A stretch of 64,000 bases of DNA. Origin: Ulota crispa (lineage: Eukaryota > Streptophyta > Bryopsida > Orthotrichales > Orthotrichaceae). The stretch spans positions 9,768,539 through 9,832,538 of the forward strand of contig OY987248.1 of the NCBI GenBank assembly GCA_963920765.1. The letters are read 5' to 3'. The notes beneath the pieces were generated by a model. The model made no database searches. It was not told where the DNA came from and saw only the letters and a list, made by a program, of their open reading frames with translations. A program made the translations under genes and the position numbers. This document shows, one piece after another, positions 48,819-59,658 of the stretch (positions are counted from its first letter, which is position 1; each line of letters begins with the position of its first letter).

Positions 48819-51670
48819 TCAGCAGGCACACGGATTCTCCACTTCGAAAACAACGCCCTTGCTGCTTTTGAAGAAATAATTCGGGTGATCCACCTCCTGC
48901 AAATTCATGCAGCACCACTGAAACATTGGAGATCCTCTGACAAAGTTCCGAACAACCAAATTGCCTGCAACAAAAGCTCTTCCAAAGGTAGAGATTTCTG
49001 CTACAGCAGTGCTTCTCTGACAAACCCTTACTCTCTGAACTGAAAATTCCTCTGCATAACTAGGGACCAAACAAGCCAAAAAGGTGTAAGTCTTGAAAAC
49101 TCGAGCAAAAAAGCATTGAGAAGCTAAGACCGGATACAGACATATGAGAAGTGGGTATTTGAGCCTTCATAATGGAGTGCTAGTTTTGGATCATGGTCAC
49201 TACGGAGCCCTGCTGGTAGGCAAGACTTCAACGTACTAGATCTTTCACATTTCCGTTCTTGCAGTAATCATAAGGCATATTCTTCATAAGTTCTATTCAA
49301 ACATCTGCTTTCAAATTCTGTCACTAGAATAGCATTCACTCTTACAGAGCAATGACTCAAAAAAGGCTCCAAAGCAAATTAGTGTTACACATTTGCAGCA
49401 CAAAACATCGGAAAGAGGCACCTCACACAAACAAGAATGCGAATGAAGCACAAACATCATTATGTGCAAGGAAATGATACAGAGAAATAGAAAAATGTTC
49501 AGGGTTTGGTAGGGTTGGCATAACACAACTACGCTCAACCCTCTCTAATGACGCACTCTGTAATTGCACATCTGTCATGTTGTTTACACGTCAAATTTTT
49601 AAAGCGTCAATCTGTAAACAAGCATGAGAGTGCTTATCTCCTGAAATAGTGACATTAGAGAGGGTTCATTGTACACAAATTATGAACACAAGGTCGGTGG
49701 AGGCTTACATTTGTATTGCTAAGCTCGAAGTTGTAGAACTCCATGTACGGTTGTTGGAAAAGAGGGGCAGCATGCCATGTGCCCACATGTAGCTTCAAAA
49801 AGCGTGAACCATCAACCCTAAATAGTCGGATGTCCTCTACAGCAGGTGGCATATACTTGTAACCATCAGCGTTCAGAACCTCTGAACATTTGTCAGGATC
49901 AACCCTCTCCGCAGCTCCAAGAATGGTAGATCCAGCCACTCCAATATACCATGGTAAACCATGCAAAGAACCCAAACACAGAGTCGTGTTCGCATGATGC
50001 GTGGTTGCATCAAATTGCCACGTTCTGTTCTTCAGCCGCATCAAATAAAACCTGAAGCACAGAAAAATACATCAGCAATAAACCAGGAGCACATTCATAC
50101 AAAGAGCTTTCCATATCATCCATAAAAACTGCAGTCCACTTAACCGCTACATTAAACACCATATTTGTTAAATTGGGAAAAGGGATACATTTTGGGGCTT
50201 CTAAATTTTGCATTTGTTAGAGTATTTTGGCAAATCAAAGTAAATTTTATGATAAATCCTTCAAGATCCTAAGTCATCGATGTAAGATCTTGAAGAAAAC
50301 ATCATAAAATTCACTCTAAATCACCAAAATACTCTCACAATTGCAAAATTTAGGAGTCCCAAAATGTATAATTTTTTTTCCCAATTTAACAAATATAGTG
50401 TTTATTACCATAAACTCAAGCTTTTACATTGACCAGTTCGAGTGGTCATCTTGCAAAAAAACAGAATTCAAATGGTGCCAAATTTAATATCACCAGAATC
50501 AAATGAAGAACGGTTCTTGTATTGGTCAATAAAAAAACAAAGTGTAAAACATAAGAAAGTCCACACATCCATGACCTACTCAGAACTGCTGAAAAAGACA
50601 TGAGGCTTCTTCGTCGTCGTTTAGAGGTTAAATCATAAGGAAGAATAAAGCAAAAAAGAAAAACCACATATCTCAAACCCTACCTACTCATTTCTTTTAT
50701 GAGAACAGACTGCAAAACCCTGATTAAATATAAAAGCCAAACAGACAGTCAGCAATATCTGATGATTTCATAAAAATCACATCGAAACTTAAAAATTGCT
50801 TTATCCACTCAAGTAAGACTAAAAAAACATACCTGACAAAATGAAGAAAGTGCAAACACAAGATGGCAAACTGATATCGCCGATCTAAACTTTCAGTAAG
50901 AAACGAAACCCCCGGGGAATTGAGATTTCAGGTTTTTGAAAGACCAATTGTGTTTGGAGAAACATAATTGAAACAAAGAGCCGAATTCCACATCACCTGA
51001 ATCAGTGATTGAACATTGCGTATGTCGGTCAAAAAATAAACAAAATCACACAAAAGAGAGAGAGAGAGAGTCCCTCTATGACCTACTCAAAACTGGCAAA
51101 AGAAAAAAAAAAGGGGGCCCAATGTGGGCTGTTTGTTCCTTTAGAGGTCATGGATCGCACATGAAAAAATTGAGCACCTCTGCAACGCATTCACCGAAAT
51201 ACAAATACATTTACCAATGCAGACATTATAAAGAGCACCGAATACCCAAAAAAAAGATTGTGCGCATGAGTGGCAGGGTTGAAATTGAAAATTCAAACTC
51301 GTTTGATGAGGGTAAACAATAGCAGAATTAATTTGAGATGGGAATTGAGCAGAGGTCACCAGTACCGGGGAATGCCGCGGCTGAGTTCGAGCTGCGCGTC
51401 GTTGGGACTGAACGGGGTGCCATCGGGATAGGGGCAGATAACTTGGCCGTAGGGGGCAACGGTGTCGGCGTTGAGGGGAGTGACCTTGAGCAGCACGACG
51501 CGAGGAGGGCACGACGGCGATGGCGGAGCCGGGGCGCCGCTGCAGCCGGAACTGCACCGCGCCAAGGGCGTGGCCGCGGCTCTCTCCAGCGCCCGCCGCA
51601 CCCCGCGCTCTCTCTCACCTCTTTCGCGGGGTATGAGAAGAAGTGGAGTTTTTTGGCGGGGAATATGCAT
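48819..51670 (-). CDS. Ureidoglycolate lyase-like (AllA family) cupin protein
   Basis: Exons on the minus strand: 51670-51366, 50051-49709 and 48896-48819, joined at GT-AG sites, give 241 residues. The conserved part starts near residue 58: VVLLKVTPLNADTVAPYGQV, then FSPNDAQLELSRGIPRFYLM, then DATTHHANTTLCLGSL (H120, H121), PWYIGVA, MPPAVEDIRLFRVDG, GTWHAAPLF (H195) and FYNFELSNTNEVDHPNYFF. This is the pattern of plant proteins annotated as ureidoglycolate hydrolase/lyase. The bacterial AllA enzyme splits ureidoglycolate into glyoxylate and urea, but genuine ureide breakdown in plants uses a different enzyme, so the substrate here is open. The first 55 residues are Arg-, Ala- and Ser-rich and could be an organelle targeting sequence; the exact start is uncertain. 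The ATG lies about 35 bp from a TTAA element (51706). Intron 1 carries MITE copy C. Confidence 0.85.
50155..50402. mobile_element. MITE, GTTAAATTGGG family, copy C (intronic)
   Basis: Ends AACACCATATTTGTTAAATT and the complement of AACACTATATTTGTTAAATT. The interior differs from the other copies: it is itself a long near-palindrome around ATTTTATGATAAATCC and GATGTAAGATC. It lies in intron 1 of the cupin gene. Confidence 0.75.
50450..51110. repeat. Diverged direct duplication in intron 1 of the cupin gene
   Basis: The stretch 50455-50600 (GAATTC, ATCACC.GAATCA, TTG..TTGGTCAATAAAAAA, CCATGACCTACTCAGAACTG) recurs in the same order at 50980-51100. The second copy has gained a GA microsatellite at 51055-51070. 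Confidence 0.6.
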
Positions 51671-51705
51671 GCTCAATAGTTCATTGTGGGAAGTTTAACC
51701 CTTAA

Positions 51706-52612
51706 CCCTTTAAGGACCACGCGACCATATTTTGGTCGCTGGGAGTGGATTTTGGCCTCCAGGTTGAAATCGCTCAATCATTTGGAATTTGGTCTTGAAG
51801 TACGCGTGTGATCATAAGAATTTTGCATTCATCTAAAAAAATAACAATGCAATCGGGTATGTGAGTTGACAAATAATGACGTTTATATGGTATGGCTTCA
51901 AAATACGTATCCATTTTTTGTCAAAAATGGATCAAAGCAACAACACAATACATTAAACATCCAAGAAGAATGTCAAATTTCAATTGCACAATTTAAAAAA
52001 AATTCAAATTGCTCAAGAAATACACTTGTATTGTTTTCCTAAATGGTAGTAGTATAATTGTAGTATTTGAAGATCAACTAAAATGGTGTTGTCATTTTGG
52101 TTTTAAAATATGTCATCCAACAATGAAGGCCAATTCTTGATGGTTTTCACCAATTGGATTTTCCAGAATAATTATCAAATTTCTTGTAGAACCATTTTAG
52201 GATAGCAAAGAAAGTAGGTTTTTTGACCCTTTTTGTCCACTTAGCTACACCTTGTGATTGCTATTTTTGTCTATTTTTTGTGAAACTAGTCTTGTTGGAA
52301 AGGTGGGAAACCCTGCTTTCTAGAAATGTAAGGCTCTTTTCAATCAAAGCCTGCTCGAAGAATTAATATTAAAAACCACACAAGCATGAAACACTAGAGA
52401 TTTTTAGCACACGGCTCACTCAATCATTATAATGTTTCACCTCCAACGGTAGATCTAGCTGAAATTTTGGTGCTTTACAATAAACAAGGTGTACTTCTCA
52501 TTTGTACGGTTGGGTTATTGAAAATGGGTCCATATTTGAGTCAATTCCAAATCTAAGCTTATAGCCCTTCTTTTCAATGGATTCTGTGAAAATGGGTGTG
52601 GTCATTAAACGG
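51706..52612. mobile_element. TTAA-bounded piggyBac-like element, copy 9
   Basis: TTAA (51702-51705) precedes CCCTTTAAGGACCACGCG; the right end GTGGTCATTAAACGG precedes TTAA (52613-52616). It is 907 bp, with an interior distinct from the copies at 23511 and 46668. It abuts the 5' end of the minus-strand cupin gene. Confidence 0.75.
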
Positions 52613-52993
52613 TTAAAGGACAGATGGATCACCGTGGCTTGCCCTACGTGTAGCATTCTACAGTGTTTTGCACATGGGCACCAATAGTATTACTTCAAAA
52701 AGTTGGAAAAGTCAACAATGCATGGTGCCTTCATGAAAATCGCAAGAAGGGCAACTCGGGAGCTAACACTATGTATCACAATTTTGGTTACAAAATAAAA
52801 TGAATGTATCTCAAGAGGAAATTTTTTGCCTTCCATGATGCACTATGCTTTTATGATCACTTTTGAAAAAAAATCAGATCAAAATTGGTCTTTTTTTGGG
52901 ATATAGAATTTTTTTCGGAGGCAAAGGATGTTTTTTGTTTGTGCCAACGTTTACAAGTTAAAAAGGGTGGTATTTTTTTCAACATACAATGTA

Positions 52994-53802
52994 CTCCCTC
53001 TATCTAAAAAAACCCCGCTTATTGACTTTTTCTTTATCTAAAAAAAACCCATGTTTGTATGTTGACGTGATTTTTGTCACAAAAAAAAACCTATGAACGG
53101 GATACTCATTAAATTGGGCAAAACAAAGGTACCATTTTGTACACCTCAGTCCAAAATAGTCACCCTAAACCAGATCCAAAAGTATAAAATTCAGTCTAAG
53201 CCACTAAGATTTTTTCCCTCACAAATACTAGAGCTCAGTTGGGGGCTTGCTTTGGGGTGATCACCCCAAACCTTCAAAAAGTCCCAAAATGACCATTTTG
53301 TCCCAATTTAACAAATATCCCATTTATGCTTATCTCTAAAATAAGCATTAACTACTTGGCAAGTTTGGTGATAATTTTTGGGCATTTTATGTGCATTGAT
53401 TGCTAATGTTAGCATTGCAAACTTGATTTAGTGATTTTTGTTTGCAAATTGTGTCTATCATTAACTTAGAATCATCAATAGTATCAACATTAAGATTTGG
53501 TTTTTTGATAGATGAGACAACTTGGACAACTAGGCTAACTTGTTCTTTACTTACAATTGCATTGAAAAACTTCATATCAATTTTTTTTCTAATTATTGGC
53601 AACAATAACAAAACACTTGAAATTTCAAAACTTTGACACTAAATCCCTTTCCTTTTTAAAAAACATTAATTCTTGAAAAAATTTAAATTGTGTTTGGAAC
53701 AGTTTAAACCTACTATACAATATCTTCCAATTACAATTTATTGATAATATTTCTTAACCCCTCACAAATTCTCAAACACGGTTTTTTTTGAGACAGAGGG
53801 AG
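52994..53802. mobile_element. Mariner/Stowaway-like element with CTCCCTC ends
   Basis: The left end CTCCCTCTATCTAAAAAAAC and the right end TTTTTTTTGAGACAGAGGGAG are inverted repeats flanked by TA (52992-52993 and 53803-53804). CTCCCTC(C)GTCT starts are typical of plant Tc1/mariner-derived MITEs. A second internal copy of the TCTAAAAAAAACCC word lies at 53035. It contains MITE copy D and a 64-codon open frame of unknown meaning. Confidence 0.75.
53099..53321. mobile_element. MITE, GTTAAATTGGG family, copy D
   Basis: Ends GGGATACTCATTAAATTGGG and the complement of GGGATATTTGTTAAATTGGG. The outermost bases (GGGAT) differ from the AACACCAT of copies A-C yet still pair with each other. It is nested in the mariner-like element. 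Confidence 0.7.
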
Positions 53803-54898
53803 TATTTGCAAGATAAGCTTCCGTCAACATTAGGAGTGAAGTCCATGAATTATTGGGGTCATTCCAACCAAAATTTCAACTTGAATGGTTTCAAGAATGG
53901 CCGTAAGCACAGTTGTTATAAGAATATAATGAAAGCCTATTCCCTTGTATGCAAAGGGCCTTGAGGCCAAAAAGTTGAGATTACTGGTGTAGATTTTGAA
54001 CTGAAAAAAAGAAAAGGGGGATAAAGAAAGAGACGAAGTTAGTGCCATTGATGTTTTTATTCCATCCTATAGGATTGACTATCTCGAAGTAATATTTTTA
54101 ATCAAAAAATCATATCTTAGTAAAGTTTAACAATGGCCCTTGGGCCAAGAATGGGCCTCCCATTATTGGAAAACCTAATTTTTGAAATTCTAAAAGTGTT
54201 GAATTTTTCTTTTTAAAATATTAAATTATATTTTGAAAATTTGACCTTGACTATTCATGTAAAAGCCATGGAATTGTTTTCAAAAATCCACCAATGGGAA
54301 GTCAACATAGGGAGTGTCAGAGGCTAGTAACCAATCTTTACTTGTAATGTAAAGTGGCTTGATTTTTTTGAAGAATGATTGATGAGATTTGGCTTTTAAT
54401 TTCACAATGTTTGTTGTTTGGTATTGCTAGTAAATCAAATTTAGTGTCATTTCTATGCTTGATAATGTATTGAAATTAGTGAAGTATAACTTTATTCATT
54501 TATTATACAAGGCAAAACATTGTAGAACCACAACATAGCTTTTATTGAATGGTTTTGGTTGTTTTTGATGGTGATTCGAAAGATACACCTAGTATGTAAC
54601 ACTTTAAAAATTTATATAACTCACAAAACCTTCAGTAAATAAAAACATAACTTGTTCATAATATCACAACTTTTATTGGTGTAAAAGTGAAAAACTACTC
54701 CATAGTAGTGAATAGAACATTACTTTATTTCACAAATCCCAAAGCTTCTTTGCTATTATTGCTAAAATCATGTTAAACATGTATTACCTTAATTTAGTGA
54801 TGAAGTTTCTGGTAAAATAAACTCGTCTTTTTCCCTCTCATGATCAAATGACAACTTTGTACCATGGTTGAATACAAATACAGCTAAATGCATTAAAT

Positions 54899-55152
54899 GC
54901 GTTATTTGTTAAATTGGGAATAACAGTACAAAGTGGGACTTTCAAGAATCCAGGTGATTACCTGGATTCCAGCGCACAACATTTTTTCTTTTGTACACGT
55001 GCCCTCACCTAAGAGGAGGAATTTGCAAGGGAAAAAATTTTAGTGGCTCAGATTGAATTTGATACCTTTAAATCTGGTTTAAAGTAACTTTTTGGGTTTG
55101 AGGTGAAATACAAAATGGTACCTACGTTTTTACCAATTTAACGAATAACACG
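54899..55152. mobile_element. MITE, GTTAAATTGGG family, copy E
   Basis: Ends GCGTTATTTGTTAAATTGGG and the complement of CGTGTTATTCGTTAAATTGG. The interior shares GAGGAGGAATTTGCAAGGG and TGGTTTAAAGTAACTTTTTGGG with copies A and F. The outermost bases again differ but match within the copy. Confidence 0.75.
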
Positions 55153-55683
55153 TTATTACCTCAATGATGCTTTTCTCCATGTCCGACTAAATAACATACC
55201 TTTGTACTAAGGTTGCTCATCATTCATAACCAAAAGAAAACATAAACTTGTACTCATGTAAGAATCAAAGATGTTAGATATAATAAAGAGTTACAACATG
55301 CTAGCTTGTGTACATTTTTGAAATAGTCAAAGGGCAAGGAGTTTGTACTTTTGAACATAAATTGCACAACGGCTAGTTTAGAAATGAGATAGCCAAAGGT
55401 TTATCGTGTAAGTTATACATTAGACTTTATTTTGTGTCTTCATCATGAAACGAGGAGACTCCCTGCCACGATTGCTGAATAACGTCAAAAATATGTGCTT
55501 GCCTAGTGTCAAGGAATAACCAAAGGCAATAAGACATAGCAAAGTCTAAATCTGAGATTTGAGGCGGGTCAACCTCAGAAAGGTCGCCTCTCCATCCAAT
55601 GAGTTTAGATTCAATTTTATTTCAGAATCCAAGCCTCCCGAGAAGTAGTGCTGGTGCTGGACGACGATGGCGGCGATCGAAGT

Positions 55684-58600
55684 CTAGATGGTGACGGTGA
55701 AGGAGATGGTGGGCGCGGGGTCACTAATCCCGCTCAACGCGAACGCGCCCGTGGCCGCGGCGCTGTACGCTTTCGTGGACGGCGTGCTGGTGGCGTTGAT
55801 GGCGCGCACATTCTTCACGCCCGGGAACTGGTCGCCGTTGTCGCCGCGATCCTCGTTGAGCTCCAAGTCCCGGCGCCCGTCCGCCTGCACCAGCGCCACC
55901 TTGTAGTGCGTCTGCTCGCTGTCGTTCGTCTCCAAGGTGTCGTCGATGTGCCACACCAGCAGCCCGTCCCCTGGCAGATCCGCATCCCTCCCCACCGCGT
56001 GCCGGTTCTCCAGCAGCCAGTACTCCGTTGCCGGTGCCCCCGCTTCCGTGAGCTTCACGACGGAGTGGCCTGTTTTCACATCCGGCAGGGATACTTTCGT
56101 TGTTCTCGAGACCGTAGTGACTGTCACCCACTCCTGCTCTACTTTGCACCACGCCGACGGCGGGGACGGGTTGCTCTCGTCGCCGTTGTACGACCCTGCA
56201 GCCATGGCGCAAGTAACAACAGTTCATTATTTAGCAGGGATGGCCATATGGCGCAATCTGGCGATTCTCAAGTGCGCAAAGCTGGAAAAAACTCGGAGTG
56301 GTATAAGTTACATTGGGTTTTCGTGAAATTCCGTCACGGTAACAAATTTGACTTTTAAGGCCCGGTTCGGACTAGGGATCAGACGAAACACAAAAACTGG
56401 CACTTCATCCCAAAGCATCCAGTCACTAGGTGAGCCATTACAAGAGTGTTCCTCTACTGTACAAGTTTGGTACCACCTTTAGGATAAGTCCTAAAATTTC
56501 ACTATTTCGTTCACTAAAGCAAACATATTAGTTGGTGACATGACAAGTTGAAGTACCGGACAAACCCCCAAGTAAACCCCCAAGTGTGAATCCTTCGGTG
56601 GACAAAACTAATATTTCAACCAAGGATGTCTGAGATAATTTCATCTGTGTGCTAGTATGAAGCATGGTACATGGAGCTTCTTTGGCAAAAAAAACCTACA
56701 TTTCTCACTTTTCATCCGATTTTTGTAGTGCATGCATTGGCTATTCCTTATATAGCTACACCATATTTAGAAATTTCCATAAAATTTGTCAGTTTTTATC
56801 TGATTGATTTAAATTTCAATCGGTTACTTTCACATTTTATTTGGTATTTTTTGAATTTCATTTGGCTGATTTTCTATTGTTTTTCGGATTCTCCCCGTAC
56901 ATTGGCCTGACCGGGCTTAATCCATGCAGATACCCAGGATAGGTTCATCCTTTGGAGCTCTTTCCAATAAGATATCACCATGAAGAAAATTTAGTCGTAA
57001 CAAGTTAGAGAAAAAGCAAGTTAAATCTTGTGTTGTGAATGCATGGCCAGTTGCTCACCCGCGGCCATGAGGCACCAGTTCCCAATCCCAGCCGAAGAGT
57101 AATCCGTGTCGTACAAGTCCGGCCAGTTGAACGCGAGGTGACCCAACTCGTGTGCACAAACACCGAGTTTACAATCCCCAGGAACCGTAAGATACGGGTA
57201 GAGCGTCACGCCGTCGTCTTGCATGGGAGCCGACATGGCCCACTTGTGCGACCAGATGTCGTTCACGTTCCCCGTCCGCTCCGCGCCTTGGCCAGCATGA
57301 ATGATCACCAGTGTCTCCACCGTGCCGTCCCCGTCATTATCGTACTTGGAGAAGTCTATGGTTCTTTTGGCGGCGTTGGCGGCGTCCGTGGCGAGGTTGC
57401 TGGCGTTGGGGGTGGTGTAGCCGACGCCGTAGTAGGAGTTGGCGTAGTAGGTGATCGGGTGCGGCATTCGAAACGGCCCCGCTACCTCGCCCGTAATTCG
57501 CACAATCTTGTTTGAAGCATCCTACGTACAACAAATCCACATTCCCCCTACCACCTTAGCAAATTCACACACTTGGAACAATTGATATTCCAACAAAGAT
57601 TACATCTAGATCTATCCATGTTTTTTCAGAACTACAAGCGAATCTGAAGTTGGAAAAATGAAAATCCAATATTGTCCCACGGAATTAATGGTGGCAGATG
57701 TTTTAACAAAGGGGCTCCCCAAAACCAAACATGTATGGTGTACACACAATTTTGGCGTGAGGAATAAGAGGGCTGCACTAGGGGCTAAATAAAGCCTCAA
57801 GTCCACAAGCAACAAGTCCATGAAGTTCAAATACAAAAGCTCTTGCGCTCACGACTAAAAGAAAATTGATGAAGTTCAAAATTGAAGAATATTAAACTAA
57901 CATCAAATTCAGTGAGTGTATTAAATTTGAGAATTTAGACGTTTGCAGACATTCATCTATGGGTGTAAAATCTGTTCATGTACCCTAAAAGGTATGATGA
58001 AAGTGAGAGACTATTCACATGTTAATATTATGGGAATTGATATGGGCACACCGGGGCTTGATATATGCCCACCCCCTTGCGAGGTGAATATTAGATTTTT
58101 ACCATCAAAAAGTTGAATTTGAGAATTTCGATTTCAGATTTGGATTTAGAGACCTTGATTTAGTCTAGAACCATAAACAAGATTGCAATTAACTAACACC
58201 CAATGAAAAAACTTATCTTTTTTACAAACAAAATTAAATAAAGTAATATTTTTCCCCTAACTGAACTTTTTCATTGGGTGTTGTTTAAGTGCAATCTACT
58301 TGATGGTTCTAGACAAAATCAAGGTCTCTGAGTCCAAATCTGAATTCAAAACTCTCAAATTCAACTTTTTGATGGTAGAAATCTAAAATTTACCCCGCAG
58401 GGGTGTGCATATCAACCCCTGGTGAGCCCACATCAATTCCCAATATTATAATTCTTCATCTATCAGTAAAACTAGCTGTATACTTAAAACCATCTGGTTC
58501 CTTCAGAGACATAGATACATGTGTCTTTCTTAAATTTCAATAAGAAAGGTGCCGATTGAGTACAGACCTGGTAGAATTCGTTGACACTGTTGTTGCCTAC

Positions 58601-58997
58601 GCCGAACCAGAGGTCTTTGAAATGACTTGCGGTTTGAGAGGATGTGAAACGCGAGTCCGAGAAGTCCACCAGGATGACCGCCACGTTAACGGCACCCGTC
58701 AGCTTGGCGCGCACGCGTGGCGGCGACGTCGATGTGGCTGAGCCCGAGAGCGAGGGTGCGTGAACCAAGCCGTCGTTGAGGTATGGCAATCTAGGCTCTT
58801 TGAGACGCAACAAAGTGCGAAGGATGGGGAGTTCTTCCCCGCCTTGTTCTTTCAGCTGCTTGAACTTGGCGATGAGCACCTTCAGGAGATCCGGATGCGG
58901 CGCCACGAAGCAAGGCTCGTCCATTGAATGCATCCGAGACGTAATGGTTGATTCCAGACGACGTGCATGGTTGCAACGCCTCACGGCTTGTTCAGCC
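55684..58997 (-). CDS. M6-family zinc metalloprotease, 5' end not found
   Basis: Three minus-strand exons (58997-58568, 57521-57059, 56195-55684) join in frame at GT-AG sites and encode about 467 residues. The first exon gives CFVAPHPDLLKVLIAKFKQL and VNVAVILVDFSDSRF and ends NEFYQ. The second gives ITGEVAGPFRMPHPITYYAN, the acidic segment KYDNDGDGTVETLVIIHAGQ, and HELGHLAFNWPDLYD followed by GNWCLMAAG across the splice. The last gives TEYWLLENRH, GDGLLVWHIDD and a C-terminal beta-rich stretch ending SFTVTI. HExxH, the PDxYD segment and a conserved Met are diagnostic of the M6 (immune-inhibitor-A-type) peptidases, mostly secreted bacterial proteins. The first exon starts with one base of a split codon, so an upstream exon, expected to hold a signal peptide, is missing. 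Exons are GC-rich against AT-rich introns. Bacterial ancestry is plausible but unproven. Confidence 0.85.
57643..57792 (+). mobile_element. Ty1/Copia retrotransposon fragment (RNase H end)
   Basis: A 49-codon open segment plus stop reads SEVGKMKIQYCPTELMVADV, LTKGLPKTKHVWCTHNFGVR. The pattern PTxxMxADxLTKxLPxxKH is the C-terminal end of Copia polyproteins. No LTR or upstream reverse transcriptase remains. It lies in the M6 gene intron, in antisense orientation. Confidence 0.75.
58031..58441. mobile_element. Long-arm foldback element in M6 intron
   Basis: Most of the 411 bp is one inverted repeat with arms of about 180 bases: GGGAATTGATATGGGCACAC at the left, its complement at the right, and TTCATTGGGTGTT with AACACCCAATGAA near the centre. 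It is flanked by a 7-base duplication AATATTA (58024-58030 and 58442-58448). A transcript across it would form a long hairpin. Single arms occur at 39508-39612. Confidence 0.85.
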
Positions 58998-59311
58998 CTG
59001 CACCCAACGAATATAATCTCAGCAAACTTTGTAAAGTTCCATGTGTTATCTCAGGAAATCTTCACATTTTCCCTGTGAGTTGTTAAATATTTCTGTCTAT
59101 TTCTTCTATGATTTTCCGTGTCTCACATTTCCCTGTTAATAGGGAATTCATATGCAAATCCCGCGACAAGAGTTTGCTGAGAATTCTTAAACATGTTCAT
59201 CCAATTGGAGTAACTCAGACTTCAGAGTGCCGAACTCTGAAATCTCACATTTGAGTGCTCCGAGCTATTGAGAGCCAACTGCTCTTATGGTAAGAGGCAT
59301 GTTAATAAATC

Positions 59312-59651
59312 TAGGAAAAATTTCATGGATATCCTTGAAGTTCGCAATATTTACATAGATACCCTGCTATTTCAGAAACTACAAAAATACTCTTAGACCA
59401 TAATTTTCAGGCATTTATTTGTTGTGCTTGTAGCCTTGTACTTCCTTGAGTTCCTTCATAATCAATGTCGAAGAACGGAATGTAATGCAACAAAAAAGAA
59501 GCAGCATGCGCACAAAGGAAGAAGGGAAGTGGCTCACGCAACAAAACAACCGCCTGAAGATTTTGGTCCAAGAATATTTGTGTAATTTCTGGAAAAACAG
59601 GGGTATTTATGTAAATATTGCGAACTTCAGGGGTACCCATGAAATTTTCCC
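59312..59651. mobile_element. Foldback element with about 110-bp arms
   Basis: The left arm (GGAAAAATTTCATGG..CTTGAAGTTCGC) and right arm (GCGAACTTCAGG..CATGAAATTTTCC) are inverted copies over about 110 bases. The element is flanked by ATAAATC at 59305-59311 and 59652-59658, a 7-base direct duplication. The minus-strand open frame 59407-59838 that crosses it is therefore doubtful. Confidence 0.85.
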
Positions 59652-59658
59652 ATAAATC

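Noticed and set aside
51328-51698. Alternative frames on both strands over exon 1 of the cupin gene
   Set aside because: Only one minus-strand frame continues by GT-AG splicing into the conserved FYLMRL and GTWH blocks.
55648-56358. 236-codon plus-strand open frame and a 167-codon minus-strand frame
   Set aside because: They are shadows of the GC-rich last exon of the M6 protease, which has recognisable family blocks in its own frame.
57039-57515. 158-codon plus-strand open frame
   Set aside because: It is antisense to the HELGH exon and driven by GC-rich codon composition.
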